The notes beneath the pieces were generated by a model. The model saw only the letters and a list, made by a program, of their open reading frames with translations, was not told the origin of the DNA and ran no database searches. Positions 33,601 to 45,096 of a stretch of DNA of 64,000 nucleotides are shown here, one piece after another. The position numbers and the translations under genes were made by a program. The DNA is taken from assembly GCA_001600415.1 (NCBI GenBank), contig BCJX01000010.1:965236-1029235 (forward strand), in the 5' to 3' direction. Source of the DNA: Pascua guehoae. Lineage: Eukaryota > Basidiomycota > Tremellomycetes > Trichosporonales > Trichosporonaceae. Every line of letters begins with the position of its first letter. Position 1 is the first letter of the stretch.

Positions 33601-35213
33601 ATTCCCACTGACACTCCGAGCTCAGGCTCAGGATGATGTGCGCCGCCAGATCTCGCCAAGTTGGGGCTTCCAGCACCTACCCACCGTGGCGCGGCCGGCG
33701 CCGAGCAGCGGACCGTGCGGCAGGGAGCAGGGTCTGAACAATAGTGACCTGTGGGGTACGACAAGCCATGTGGAGACGGAGGGTGGGCCATGGCAAGCAA
33801 CGCCGCGTAACTGCGGGTCCGAGAGGGTGCTCCAAAGGTGGCAAGGTGGGCCAGCCAGCCAACCGAACAGGGCTCGTCGGCATGCTCGGACCACACGACT
33901 CAGGGTCGCCAGAGGGGGGGAAAAAGTGTGGCGGATATCGGTCGGATATGTGACGCCGACCATGAAGATGTCACCAGACATGCTCTTCGCTTGGGTCCTC
34001 ATCGCATGGTTGATACAACTGGTCTGCAAAGGCTGACGCGTCGAGACGTTACAGTAACGTACCAGACAACGATGAGAGTACAACCAATCTCTGACACCAG
34101 TATGGCAGCTCGGCATCCAGCTGTCGAATAGTTTTTGCCTTGGCCGCCGCCTTTGACGGACTGATTGCCCTTACACCGACGCGACGCCACTGGCGCCACG
34201 ATGTATGCGCCTCTACTCGGGAGATCACGGGCCGCGCCAAGGTGGTGGTAAAACTCGCACTGTTGCCTACGCCGGAGAGTGTGAATGACCAGCTTGGGTT
34301 GCGATGTCGGCCATCCCATGGGCAAGAAAAGCGCCATACGCCGCCGTATGTCTTCTTGCATGGCGCACACATTGTCACTGCGGCCACTTTGTTGTGCATC
34401 GCGAGCCGCGCGCGCCAGTGCCGCGGTATGCGGTGGTTGCCGATACAATACGTTCAGAGGTACCGCTGCAAGCTGCACGTCACAGGTTTACACAGGACGA
34501 TCCAGGACACCACCCCAAGGACCCAGGACATGGGACCCAGGACTTTTGGATCCCCGATCCCGGCACACTCGAACGCGCTCGCCCCCGACTGGCCACCCCC
34601 GTTAGGTCATTGGCATGGGCAACTAGGGACGGGGCACTCGGTGGCGAGCAAGGTGGCAAAAGTGGCTGCGACTGACAATTACCCATAGCGAGGCGATCCG
34701 TGCGGCGGCGGTCGTAATCGCACACATGCGACTATAGCCACTCGAACCTCGTCGTGCAACAATCCAGGTCCTCTTTTTTTTTCCTGCATTCCTGCGCACT
34801 GCACCCCTCTTTGCCCGGCACGCTGACGTCGACCGGCCTCTGCTTGGACGCCTGCGATGGAGAGTGCTTACCCAGGCGAGGTTGAGCCAGATGTCGTCGG
34901 GCAACGCTATCGGGCCCCGCCGTCGGCCTGCAAACACCATGCTTGCTTGGGTTAAAGACTGACGACAGAAGAAAGATGTAACACTCTCCCCTCCCAACCC
35001 CCAACAGCGCTCGTGCTAGTACCCTACCCACTTGCTCGCTCCCTGCTCTCGATACCTTCCATTCGCCCTGCTCGTCACCGACGGCTACGTCAACCCGATA
35101 CCTAGCAGCAACACATCGCTCGACGACAGACTCCCACCCAGCTCATATACGACGCTCAACCAGCATCCCATCCATACCCACCGACACCTAGCTGCACGAC
35201 AGCCGCAACCACC
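30607..35213. other. 4.6-kb gene-poor interval
   Basis: No convincing gene. The longest frame (minus, about 31199-32092, 297 codons) has no domain, and its codon use resembles the other frames. A short direct repeat, GGTACTAACGAGTGCC, occurs at about 31196 and 31231. Poly-A near 32827 and poly-T near 34775 are simple runs. The end is the promoter of the FAD monooxygenase. Confidence 0.5.
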
Positions 35214-37375
35214 ATGGCTCCTGCCCGCCAGAACCCCCTGCCCGTCCTAATCATCGGCAACGGTCCCGTGGGACTAATCCTTGCCTATGCCCTGTGCAAG
35301 ATGGATGGTGAGTACGGGTGTGGAATATGGGCTCTGCATCTCTGAGTAGGGGTCTCGATTCTACCCTCCTTTGGAGACGCTCCCCTCTGTGTTCTCAAGA
35401 CCTCACGCCTGGGTTGAAGAATGTCCCAGCTCTAGGCGCGACGGTCTATGGGGACCAGTTGGAGTTGGTCGGGGTCGCAAAACTTTGGAGCCACAGCCAC
35501 AAAAGTGTCTAGACGACTGACGCCACCAGTGCCCGTGATCGTCATCACGCGCCACATGCGCCGCCTCGGTGTCCCCAAGGCGCACGCGTTGTCGCCGCGT
35601 TCGCTCGAGATTTGCCGCCAGCTCACCATTCCCGTCACTGAGATCCGCATGCTGCCGGCGCACCGCACCGATGCACGGTGGGTGCGCTTCTGCACCAACC
35701 TGAGCGGAGTGCAGCTCGGGACCCTTCCGTACGAGCACATGACGCTCGACATTCTCAACCACAGCCCCGAGGTGAGTTTGGCCCGAGTGCTGTGTCGAGT
35801 TTATGCTAAACTGCTCAGATGCTCCACAACATTGCGCAGCCCGATCTCGAGGCGCTCATCGAGCACATGCTCCAGTCCGAGCCCAACTGCGACTACCGCA
35901 AGGGATGGACGTGGATCGGATCCAAGGAGGTGACCAAGAACGGCGAGACCATGTGTGTCTCGACGGTCGAGGACACGTACACGGGCGAGGAGATGACGAT
36001 CGAGTCGAGCATCATTGTCGGCGCCGACGGCGCAAACTCGCGTGTCCGCAAGTTCCTCGGCATCCAGTCCGAGGGCGAGGAGACGGCCGACACCATGATG
36101 ACGATCCACTTCAATGCCGATCTGCGCCCGGTCGTCGGCGACAATGTCGGCATGATCCAGTGGATCTTTGACCCGGCCGCCCGTGGCTTTATCGTTTCGT
36201 ACGACATTAGCTACAACCACGTGCTCATACACAACATTGACGTGAGTACGAGTGTAACCTAGCTCTTGCACTGCGCGCTAACACCACCTAGCCCGTCCGC
36301 GACCCGATCTCGTCCTTTTCGCCCGACAAGTGCATGGAGATTGTCAAGGCGGCGCTTGGTGCCGATGTGCCGGTCGACTTCCAGTGCTCGATGCCGTGGA
36401 TCCTGCGCCGCAAGGTGTGCAACCAGTTTTACAAGGGACGTGTGGTGCTCGCTGGCGACGCCGCACACAGCTTCCCCCCGACTGGCGGTCTGGGCCTCAA
36501 CTCTGGTGTGGGCGACGCACACAACCTCGCCTACAAGCTCGCGGGCTGGTACCATGGCTATGCCGACCTGAGCGAAATGTTCCACGCGTACGAGACTGAG
36601 CGCCGGCCCGTCGCGCTCCGCAACTCGCACCAGTCGGTCCGTAACGGCAAGAAGATCTTTAGCTTGCTCAAGGCGCTCAAGAACACGCACCCCGACCCGG
36701 TCATTGCCCGGCGCGAGATGAACCAGGCCCTCGCCGACCCCAAGCACCTCGCGTACATCCAGGCTCTCATTGCCGACCAGCGCGAGCACTTTGACAACGT
36801 AAGTATAAACAAAAACAACGGCGACATTCACCACTCGTTCTCTTTGCTCACACACACAGCTCGGCCTTCACATCGGCTACGTCTACGAGCCCGGATGGAA
36901 CCCGCCCAACTCGTACGACTTTGAGCCCGCCTACCGCCGCGGCGGCCGCCTGGCCCACACGTGGATCCGCCCCAAGACGGCCGACGTCATCAACAACCAC
37001 AACGGCGTCGACCTGCGGTACCTCGCCGGCGACCTGCCGCCCGACAAGATGCGCCAGTGGAGCTACACGACGCTCGACATGATCCCCATCGGGTCTTATG
37101 TGCTCATCCACCCCGGTGGCCTGTGGACCCGCAAGGCCATGCAGATGCACCAGCTCTTTGCGCAGAGCCGCATCCCCCTCCGTGCCATTGAGATTGGGCG
37201 CGACTTTGAGCTCGTCGAGCGCGTCCAGGGCAAGAAATGGCTCGAGGGCTACGGCTTCCCAAAGGGAAACGCCATTCTCGTCCGCCCCGACCAGCACCTC
37301 CAGGGCGTCATTCCCCCCTCGCAGACCACCCACGCCGTCCTCGAAAGCCTCCTCGAGGACCTCGGCATGATCTAG
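35214..37375 (+). CDS. FAD-dependent aromatic monooxygenase, phenol hydroxylase type (593 aa, 5 exons)
   Basis: Class A flavoprotein hydroxylase that uses NAD(P)H and O2 to hydroxylate phenolic or similar rings; cytosolic. Exons: 35214-35307, 35530-35771, 35819-36241, 36292-36798, 36860-37375, in phase. The dinucleotide fold is LIIGNGPVGLILAYAL, the DG motif is VGADGANSRVR, and the FAD ribityl motif is LAGDAAHSFPPTGGLGLNSG, followed by VGDAHNLAYKLA. The C-terminal third (WSYTTLDMIPIGSYVLIHPGG onward) matches the thioredoxin-like domain of phenol hydroxylases. Intron 1 (222 nt) is long for this genome. Exon 1 holds the whole GxGPxG loop, supporting the start. Substrate (phenol, resorcinol, salicylate or a secondary metabolite) cannot be decided. 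Confidence 0.9.
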
Positions 37376-37596
37376 AACTCGCGGCCGGGCCCCACGTTCA
37401 AATTTCCTAGACCAATTAAACCAACAAACAAACAAATCTCCCACCACGAATCCGCACCCCCACCCGACGCCGACCATGGACACGTACATGTGCATTTAGT
37501 GTGTATTATTAGTTTTGGGTCCCGCATATCCATGGCATGCAATATCGTACACGCTGGTGGTACACAGCACGCGGTTGGTATCGCAGCTTTTCGTAG

Positions 37597-37660
37597 AACA
37601 CGAGCACACGAGCACACGAGTAGACGAGCACACGAGCACACGAGTACACGAACACACGAG
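37597..37660. repeat. 8-bp minisatellite (YACACGAG)n
   Basis: About eight copies of CACACGAG with variants TAGACGAG and TACACGAA lie head to tail. Confidence 0.9.
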
Positions 37661-38371
37661 GCGCCTTTGGCTCAGACACACGTCGTGCTCCCCGCCCAGA
37701 CACACAGTGGCCGTCCAGTGGCGACTGTTGCGTTGCCCCACACCCCATCCACAGGAAACATCCGACCCCGGCCCATCCCTGTGACAAGGAAGTTCGACAG
37801 CCGCATCAGATCACAGAAAGTGCTGGAACGACCACGCGCACAAGCGCCCGATCTTGCCATCTGGCCACGGTCCAAGCGGCCGACAGCCCCATGGACGAGG
37901 AAGAGGCAGGCGGGCGTCATCAACGAGCCCCAACTGCCGACACGCCCGGTGGCTTACGCACACTCCCGCAAGCTCCCCTCGCTCCTCTTTTGGCCTCAAC
38001 TCCCCGCCGGCCCACGCCCAGGCCCACGCCCCACGCCGCCCGCCCCTGTCCCCAGCCGCACTTCCACACCTCTGCACGGCGGTACAGCGGGGGCCCAGGC
38101 GTGGGGCACCTCCCCGCCCCCCCCTCCCCGGTTCCAGCATTCCGCACCCAACTCGGCGCCACCGCCACCATCCCTCGCACTGCACGTCTGGCCCACGGCC
38201 GCCGTGGGAAGCGTGACGGCGGCGGCGGCGGGGTCCGAGTACCGGATCTCATTTCGGCGCCGCAGGGGCGGGCGTTGGGCCGCCGGGGTCGCCCCGCCTC
38301 CGCCTCCGCCACGGTCCCGGGCCCACAGCTGTGCATCGCACAAATCCGATTGCAGTGGACGCGTTCCGGAC

Positions 38372-38402
38372 GCGTCGTGTCGCGTCGTGTCGTGTCGTGT
38401 CG
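38372..38402. repeat. GTGTC/GCGTC pentamer run
   Basis: GCGTCGTGTC-type pentamers repeat about six times within a CG-rich stretch. Confidence 0.7.
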
Positions 38403-39049
38403 GTTCCGTCGCGTCTGGCGTCGGGAGAATTAATCAAAGTCCGAATCTAGAAGGCGGGCAGGTTGCGCCAGACTCGACGCAACGACGCAACACCACGCAA
38501 CACGGACCATGAAACTCGGACCACGCAACTCGGACCGCGCAACGGACTGGCGTCCTTTGGTCCGTCGGTTAGTTCCACAGGTTCGGGTCGGGGGTTGTAT
38601 GCGTCGATACGCCCGATCCCCGATCGGGGTTTGTCGCACTCGAGGGGCAGGGAAAGGGGGTACGTGCCGAGAACTTCTGGTCGAGGAACGTCGGATCGAA
38701 AAGGACCCGGGCCAGGTCATTTGTGCCCCATTCCAGGCGGAATGGCACACGTGCCAACGTTGCACGAGAAGCAGGTCGAAACGGTGACGATCTGGCACGT
38801 AGAGCGAAGGAAGAAAACGGGTTATCGCGTCCGATCGACTGGAATCGCCCTGTCAGAGCTGTGTTCAGCAGCTTGCTGGAACACACTTCGGTGTGGCCCG
38901 GTCTTGCGCGAGTGACGAGCTCACGTGAGCGTTGTAAAGCGGTCAGTCACTGGGCGCCTTGGCGGCATGTTGGTGAGACTCTGGCTGAAACACACTGCCT
39001 TGGACATTTAGTTATACGATCTAGTATCTACACCGTCCACGGCCACGCA

Positions 39050-39141
39050 ACCTCCCATACGACCTCCCATACGACCTCCCACCACCCACCCGACCTCCCA
39101 CCAGACAACCCACCCGACCACCCACCCGACAACACATACGA
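39050..39141. repeat. CGACCTCCCAY / CGACCACCCAC degenerate array
   Basis: ACGACCTCCCAT, then CGACCTCCCACC and CGACCACCCACC variants repeat up to the 3' end of the alpha-galactosidase gene. Confidence 0.8.
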
Positions 39142-39149
39142 CCCGCTCC

Positions 39150-41894
39150 TCAGCACTTGATGATCAGCACGACCTTGCTCTGATAGTCGCCGGCAAACTC
39201 AAAGTCGAGCCCGACGCGCATCAGCTCGTCACCCGGAATCCTAGTCCCGTCGACATCGTAAGTTGCCGTGGGGTCGAGACCCCGCAGACGGAGGCGGGGC
39301 ATGTTGTCGTGGAGGCGGATGGCGCGGATCTGGTAGACGAGAAGAACCGCCTCGGTGCCGTCCTTTGCGAGATACTGCACCGCGGGCCAGTTGCTGTCAT
39401 TCGGCGAGGCGAGCTTGTACATGTCGCCATTGACAATGATGGGGTTTACCTTTTCGGCGAGGGCGACGAGTGCGGGGATCTTGTCGCGTTCCTCGGCCGA
39501 CAGCTTGCCGAGATCGAGCTCGAACCCGAACGCGCCGCCCATGAGCGCGACGTGTGCGCGGAAGTCGAGAGGGGTCACGCGGCCCGTGAGGTGGTTGGGC
39601 ACGGCGGATACGTGGCATCCCATGGCCGACGCAGGGTACGCGACCGTGGTGCCAAACTGGATAGAGAGGCGGTCGAGCGCGTCGGTATTGTCGCTCGCCC
39701 AGCTCTGGGGCCAGTAGTAGAGGAGACCAGCATCGAAGCGGCCGCCGCCCGATGCGCAGCCCTCCCACAGCACGTCTGGGTGCCGCTCGACCAGCGTTCC
39801 GACCACGCGGTACAGTCCCAGAATGTACCGGTGCGCGTCCGAAGGGTGGGACAGCTCGTGCATGCCGCGGTTGTTGTCCCATTTGACATACGAAATGTCC
39901 GCCGACGACAGGATCTTGTCAATGGCGTCGATAATGTAGTCTTGCACCTCGGCGAGGCCCAGGTTGAGCACGAGCTGGCTGCGCGCCTCGGTGCGCGGGT
40001 ACCCGTCGGCGTGCAGCACCCAGTCGGGGTGCGCCTCGTACAGCTCCGAGTCCGGGTTGACCATCTCGGGCTCGACCCAAATGCCAAACTTCATTTTGTC
40101 CTTGCCGGTATCGAGCGCCGTGATGCGCTCGGCAAACGGCCCCAGACCCTCGGGGAAGCGGCGGGGATTTGGCACCCAGTCGCCCAGCCCCGCATTGTCG
40201 GAGAGGCGCGGGTGCTTTACTCCAAACCACCCATCGTCCATGACAAACAGACGCACGCCGAGTCCCGCCGCCGTCTCGGCAATCGGCAGGAGCTTGTCCG
40301 CGTCCATGTCAAAGTATGTCGCCTCCCAGTTATTGATCAGGGCCGGGCGGGGGCGCGCCGCCCAATCGGGGTTGATCAAGTGCTGACGGAGAAGATTGTG
40401 CTGCTGGCGGCTCAGCCCGCCGAGGCCCTCGGACGAGTACGTGAGCACGCACTCGGGAGTCGTAAATGTCTCCCCAGGGGCGAGCTCCCACGTCAGGTGC
40501 AGTGGGTTGAGCCCCAGCATTGCGCGCGTGCACCCGTTGGCGGTGCGCTCAATCTCGGCGCTAAATGAGCCGGTGTAGACGAGGTTGAAGCCCCATGCCT
40601 CGCCCGTGTCCTCGGTCGTCGACGGCGAGACGAGCGCAAAGAACGGGTTGTACAGGTGGCCCGAGTAGCCGACAAGACTCTGGAACCTGTGGTGTTAGCG
40701 GACATGCAAGGGGTTATCGATCCTCCGGAACCGCTCCAAACTCGACACGCCGCGCCCACCATGCTGTGGCAAGGCAGGTTCTAGTTCTCGGGAGGCACTC
40801 CATCTCCAGGAGTGATGAGCTGCTTACGAGGGTACGGCCGGCGTTGAAAACGACCCGAACCGCTTATCATGAGTGCTCTCCACGATACCCCACGAGCAAT
40901 TGCCACTTCCCAACCTCAGAGGTCGTTGTCGACATATACGTGTTGACAGTGATAGTGGGGTGGACGAGACCCTCAGTGATACCACTCAACAGCCCAGAGA
41001 GCCACAGGACTTGGCGCTGGGCAGCTGGGACTGGGCAGCTGGGAAATGATGACTGTCTCCGTTGGCCTGGTAGAAGTCGCGGAAAGCCTTTACGTCCTTG
41101 ACGGCGTGGTATGGTTCCCACAAATTGTCGTAGTGGTATAGGCCCCACGACCGCACCACAATCACGGACACGCCCCACCCATTCGCCTGTATCCTCCATT
41201 CGCGGATCGGCCGCCTCGCCGGCGCTCGCAGCACCCACAAACTCCCCCCTCCCCACCCCTCCCCATCCCAACCGCCCCGGATCACACAAACTCACCCCTG
41301 GAACCCATGCTCCACCTTCCTCCGGGACACCATACACTCCCTCGACCAATTCCCATACAGCCCCACAAGCTCCTTCTCCTCGCTCCCAAAGTCGACCACA
41401 GCGCTCGCCGCCCTGTGGAGCGTAACCTTCTCTTTCCCCGAGTTTGTAATGCGTGCACTCCTTGCGACGGCCCCGCACTTGAACACGGCATAGTCGAGGG
41501 TAGCCTCCAGGCCGGCGTGCTGGTCCGCGAGATGAATCCTAAGCGTGGCGACGTCATCGTCGGCGCCAAACGTCCCGGGCAGCCCGGGCAGCGATCCGCG
41601 CTTCTTGCCCCGCCCCACCTCGTGCGCCGTGTACTGGAACCGCGTCACGGTCGTACCTCCCGAATGGCTAATGTGGACGGCGGGCAGGCGCATGTCGCCG
41701 CGCCCGACATCGGGAAACTCGCGCCGCGTCTGGTCGGCCTGCGGGCCGATCGACACGCGCGTGTCTTCCGGTACCGTGGCGGTGGGGGCGCCAAAGTGGT
41801 CGTGGAGCACGTCGCCGGCGGGGGAGATGTGGAGGTGGTACGAGAGGGTGGGGGAGGAGAGGTGGAAGTGCTTGTCGGTGACGTGGATGCTCAT
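39150..41894 (-). CDS. GH36 alpha-galactosidase (711 aa, 2 exons)
   Basis: Retaining alpha-galactosidase, releasing galactose from raffinose-type sugars or galactolipids. Exons 41894-41296 and 40686-39150 join in phase to give [21 protein letters not shown], matching the family's conserved EHGxQxFxSxxGxSxHxxNPF. The nucleophile motif is YVKWDNNR (Asp of KWDxNR), and the acid/base is in [16 protein letters not shown] and [10 protein letters not shown] are further barrel markers. No signal peptide is present ([13 protein letters not shown]), so the enzyme is probably intracellular, as in multimeric fungal class II enzymes. The single intron is 609 nt (40687-41295), about ten times the local norm, and contains an unexplained coding-like stretch (see findings). 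Confidence 0.93.
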
Positions 41895-42855
41895 CTTGGC
41901 GGATTGGGTTGGGCAATGCGGGGCAGTGGGTATGAGTGTTCTTGTTGCATTGCGGCGTGGTGATATATGTACTGGGCAAGAAGTGAGGGTGAGGGCGCAT
42001 GGTGGACGTGAGGGTGGAGGAAAGTTGCCGATAATCGGGCCATTCACGGGCCGAACGCGCCGAGTGGGCCTCCGCAGTCTCCCCCACAACCATGTTTCGA
42101 CTGTGGCATCTGCCGTTCCAGCGAGCCTTAGGCATTCGAGTGGGCATTGCGCGACGCATGCACGTGGTGTACGGCCATAACCAAGCGCCTCGCTAGCTTC
42201 CCCACCTGCAGCCAACAGCTCTTTCCCCTTTCAGCGATGTCATGGCGGGCCGAGGCGCCGAGACGCACGGTGAAATGGATAAGATTGCCATTATCATGTC
42301 AAGATTCCCGTTCGTCGCGACATGATTCCCGTTCGATCCTCGATCGGGCCCGGGTTGGCATTGGGCCTCGCCGTGAATCGGCGGCTGACCAGCCCATGCG
42401 CATGGCATGACACACTTGGTGCAGCCCAACCCCATGGCTCATCTTTCAAGCTCGGCAACAATACACCGCCAACAACCAGCAAGGTCAAAGATGGGCAGAA
42501 CCTCGAGCGCACTTAAGCTCTGGGTATGAGCCACACTGACCCATAGGAGCTAGAGTAAACCAACTTGCATGTCTCAAGCCCCCCACCCGGCCAAATCCGG
42601 GCCCCGTCTTGGAGCACTTTCCTTTGTTACGTCAGAACCTGGCCATCTTGCTTTGTCTCCTCACCACTTACAGAGCTCACACTAGCTCACACTAGACTGA
42701 AGGACTGGCTCCCACCTTTGGCTTAATCCAGCGCCGATCCTGCATAGCCGTGTTCCGTGTCGGTGATGATCAGGGACCTGGCGTGGACCAACACTCACCA
42801 CCCATTCTTTAATCACCGTGAGCCACATCTCAAGCTTACGATGTGCATCATCGTC
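41895..42855. other. Intergenic, GH36 upstream region
   Basis: No supported gene. A partial repeat, GATTCCCGTTCG, occurs twice near 42303-42335. The right end grades into the decayed gene region. Confidence 0.5.
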
Positions 42856-43211
42856 CTACCCGAAACATACGATTCTGACCGATACTTCCAATCGGTCACT
42901 CGCACCCACGTTCCAGGTGACATAGACATCGCACATGGCGGCATACCGTCGTACCAGGTGGTAGATCTCTGCGGCTATTGGCGTGCAGAGACAGCCTTGT
43001 GGCAGCGCCACGTCACCCGCGTGGCCATGCTTATCTATCTCCAGTTTTCCAAACAGGCCCCTCCCCCCTCGGTGTCCTCGACCTCGCCCTCTACTTGGTT
43101 TCTGGGCGTCATTCCGGGCGATAGAGACGAGGGACGGGAAGGCCAACGCGTCTGAATCCGGCCGCATAACTGGCTTCCACCTGGAGGACGGGCGCCAGTC
43201 TGGATCCCGCC

Positions 43212-43240
43212 AGGACCAGGACCAAGACCAAGACCAGGCA
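43212..43240. repeat. GACCAG/GACCAA hexamer run
   Basis: Five hexamers of CAGGACCAGGACCAAGACCA type repeat within the decayed gene; on the minus strand they read as Trp-Ser repeats. Confidence 0.85.
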
Positions 43241-43690
43241 TGATGACAAACCCACCACTTCCATCCTTTAACCACTGCGGGCCAATTGTCAAGCACACGC
43301 CTCACATCGTCCTCGTACCAGAACGACGAAAAGCCGACCCACACCTTGCGCTCTTCGTCGCCCCCAGGGGTCAAAGCTGGCGCACACGCGGCGCCCCGCA
43401 TACGGTCGGAGGATGTGGTAGGCCGAGCAGGGGAGGGCGTCGGTCGTTGGGGTCGCGGAAGAGAATGTCCCAGGACGACTGGGGGTCGTACTCTGGCCAC
43501 TCCAGCTTTTCCGAGCGGAACAGCACTTGCTGCACCGCGGGACCAAACTTGAACCGCGGGACGTATTGGGCGTACGGCGACATGTAGATTGTGGAGTCGG
43601 TGAAGTAGGCATGGGAAGGGAAGGTGGCGAGTGCCAGGTCGGCTGGGGTGTCAGATTGCCCTGCAGGTCTCTTTAGTTGTCTCTCTCCCA

Positions 43691-43877
43691 TACAGGTGCG
43701 TGGGGAAAGTCATGCTACGTTCAGCTCGGGCCGGGCGAAGCTGCACATGGGCACACCGACCAAACAATGGCACGGCAAGCGCACCTCACTCATGTTCCCC
43801 ACGCGTTGAAGCGCATTTCCTGCGTGCGTACACCCAAGCTCAATGTGGCAGTTCGCGACTTTCCCGACACACCTGCA
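43691..43877. mobile_element. MITE-like element, copy 3 (187 bp)
   Basis: The left end is TA-CAGGTGCGTGGGGAAAGTC; the right end is GACTTTCCCGACACACCTG followed by CA (TA expected). The reverse complement aligns along its length with copy 2 at 63325-63536, sharing GCTTGCCGTGCCAT, CATGTGC and GAGCT blocks in order. It has no coding capacity. It sits inside the intron of the decayed gene at 42856-44145. Confidence 0.75.
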
Positions 43878-44145
43878 CCCTGGTTCTCGGCTGGTAATAC
43901 CATGGGCGTTGGACATACCATCCTCAAGGGAAGAAAACTTGACTCTGCCTATTCGTCAGCGCCATAACCTCCACACTGCACGACGACGACCACGACGCAA
44001 CTTACCCGTCCGGAAAGAGCGGTCGGGCGGGGGACGCCCCCAGCTCCACCTACTCTGGCGTGCATCCGAGGTTGTCAAGGGCGCGCACGATATGTTCTAC
44101 CCCGACCTCCCACTCGACATGGTGGACGTAGAGCAGCGTCGACGT

Positions 44146-45096
44146 CTGCGTTTGGGGGCGCGGTTAACTGCCTGCAATACTGCCGCGAAACTGGGCTGCT
44201 GTCACGCGTGCGCACGTCCGTCACCAGCTAAACCAGTGGGTCCGGTCGCAAGTCTCACAAGAGGGGGTTGGTGGCCAGCCGTGCAGTGTTTGGCCGTTCC
44301 GATCCTATTTGCCGTATCCGCTTGTATTGCCCAAATCACACCCTGTCCAGCGCTGTAACGGCTCACAGACCCAGAATCTTACACCCCGGTCCGGTAGCGG
44401 GTCTTGCGGATGAAATTCCTGTTTACGGTGGTTGGGCAACTCGCCCACTCGTCCACTCGTCGACTCATGGACGCGTCACCGTCACTTGCCACCCGTCACT
44501 CGTCCCAGTTCCCCGGCGCAGACACCCGGCCATTCCATTCCTGTCCTACTCACGAGGTGGGGGTGAAGCGGGGGAGGCATGCTCTGGGACAGCGCCGAGA
44601 GCGAGACGGCGGTTCGTGGGACATGATGACCTGCGCCATGTTCAGCATAAAGGGGGGAGGGATGTGTGTTTGTGTGTGAGAAAGAGAGGGAGAGAGTCTG
44701 GAGAAAAAGCTCGCATCGCACAGGTCTCCGAAAGCGGCCTTCCTAATTTGACGGTGAGACACGTTGTGATGGGAGTAACGCGTGTTCCAACTTGGTGCGG
44801 GTTGCAGTCCGCATTCGGTGATCAAATGCAGCTAGTGCGAGATGGGGGGGTTCGCATTCGGTAATCAAATGCAGCCAGTGCGAGATGGATCCTAGAGCCC
44901 AGACTCGGGCACATCTTACCATGTACAGCTCACCTCGAAGCCTCTTGGCAAATCTGTAGCCAGCCGCGTATTTTACCTGCGCTCACACAGAAGACCCCTA
45001 CTAGCCGCCTGCATTCCACCCTGCTCCAGACCGTAAGAATACAATGCATCGTAACATGTCGTTGAAATAGTCCTCGTCCTGTATGTCGTGACCCGG
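44146..45096. other. Intergenic, no supported gene
   Basis: This holds the tandem repeat at 44810-44888 and otherwise nothing recognisable. Its right end is the 3' flank of the Byr4-like gene. Confidence 0.5.
44810..44888. repeat. 36-bp direct repeat, two copies
   Basis: CGCATTCGGTRATCAAATGC, then AGYYAGTGCGAGATGG, occurs twice, separated by a 7-bp G-rich spacer, with two differences. Confidence 0.9.

Larger units (their letters stand above)
37376..39149. other. Intergenic with simple repeats
   Basis: Between convergent 3' ends. It contains an 8-bp CACACGAG array, a GTGTC run and a long GACCTCCCAY-type array, plus CG-rich sequence. The 340-codon plus-strand frame at 37490-38512 is composed largely of these biased repeats and is not supported as a gene. 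Confidence 0.55.
42856..44145 (-). pseudogene. Decayed hypothetical gene with transposable element in an intron
   Basis: Minus-strand coding-like blocks run from 44145 down: TLLYVHHVEWEVGVEHIVRA, an in-frame TAG at 44052-44050, ASPARPLFPDG, donor GTAAGT (44005), acceptor CAG (43643), then ATFPSHAYFTDSTIYMSPYA and EWPEYDPQSSWDILFRDPND. After a frame change comes VWVGFSSFWYEDDVRRVLDN. The exon phases on the two sides of the intron do not agree, another sign of decay. A second, more diverged copy of the last block is visible near 42790-42890. I do not recognise the family. The intron (43643-44005) contains MITE copy 3. A real gene with unusual splicing is possible. Confidence 0.45.

Noticed and set aside
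37597..37660. Regular 8-bp repeat considered as a CRISPR-like array
   Set aside because: The units are contiguous without unique spacers. This is a eukaryotic minisatellite.
37490..38512. 340-codon open frame on the plus strand
   Set aside because: It runs through the CACACGAG minisatellite and CG-rich simple sequence. The translated His/Thr/Arg/Pro-rich product reflects the repeats, not a protein.
39309..40568. 419-codon plus-strand frame opposite the GH36 gene
   Set aside because: The minus strand has the catalytic KWDxNR and CxSGGGRxD motifs. The plus frame is a shadow caused by codon bias.
40867..41478. 203-codon minus-strand frame reading from GH36 exon 1 into the intron
   Set aside because: It is in a different frame from GH36 and is Gly/Arg-rich. 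Splicing at GTGAGT/CACAG restores the conserved EHGFQGFQS motif exactly.
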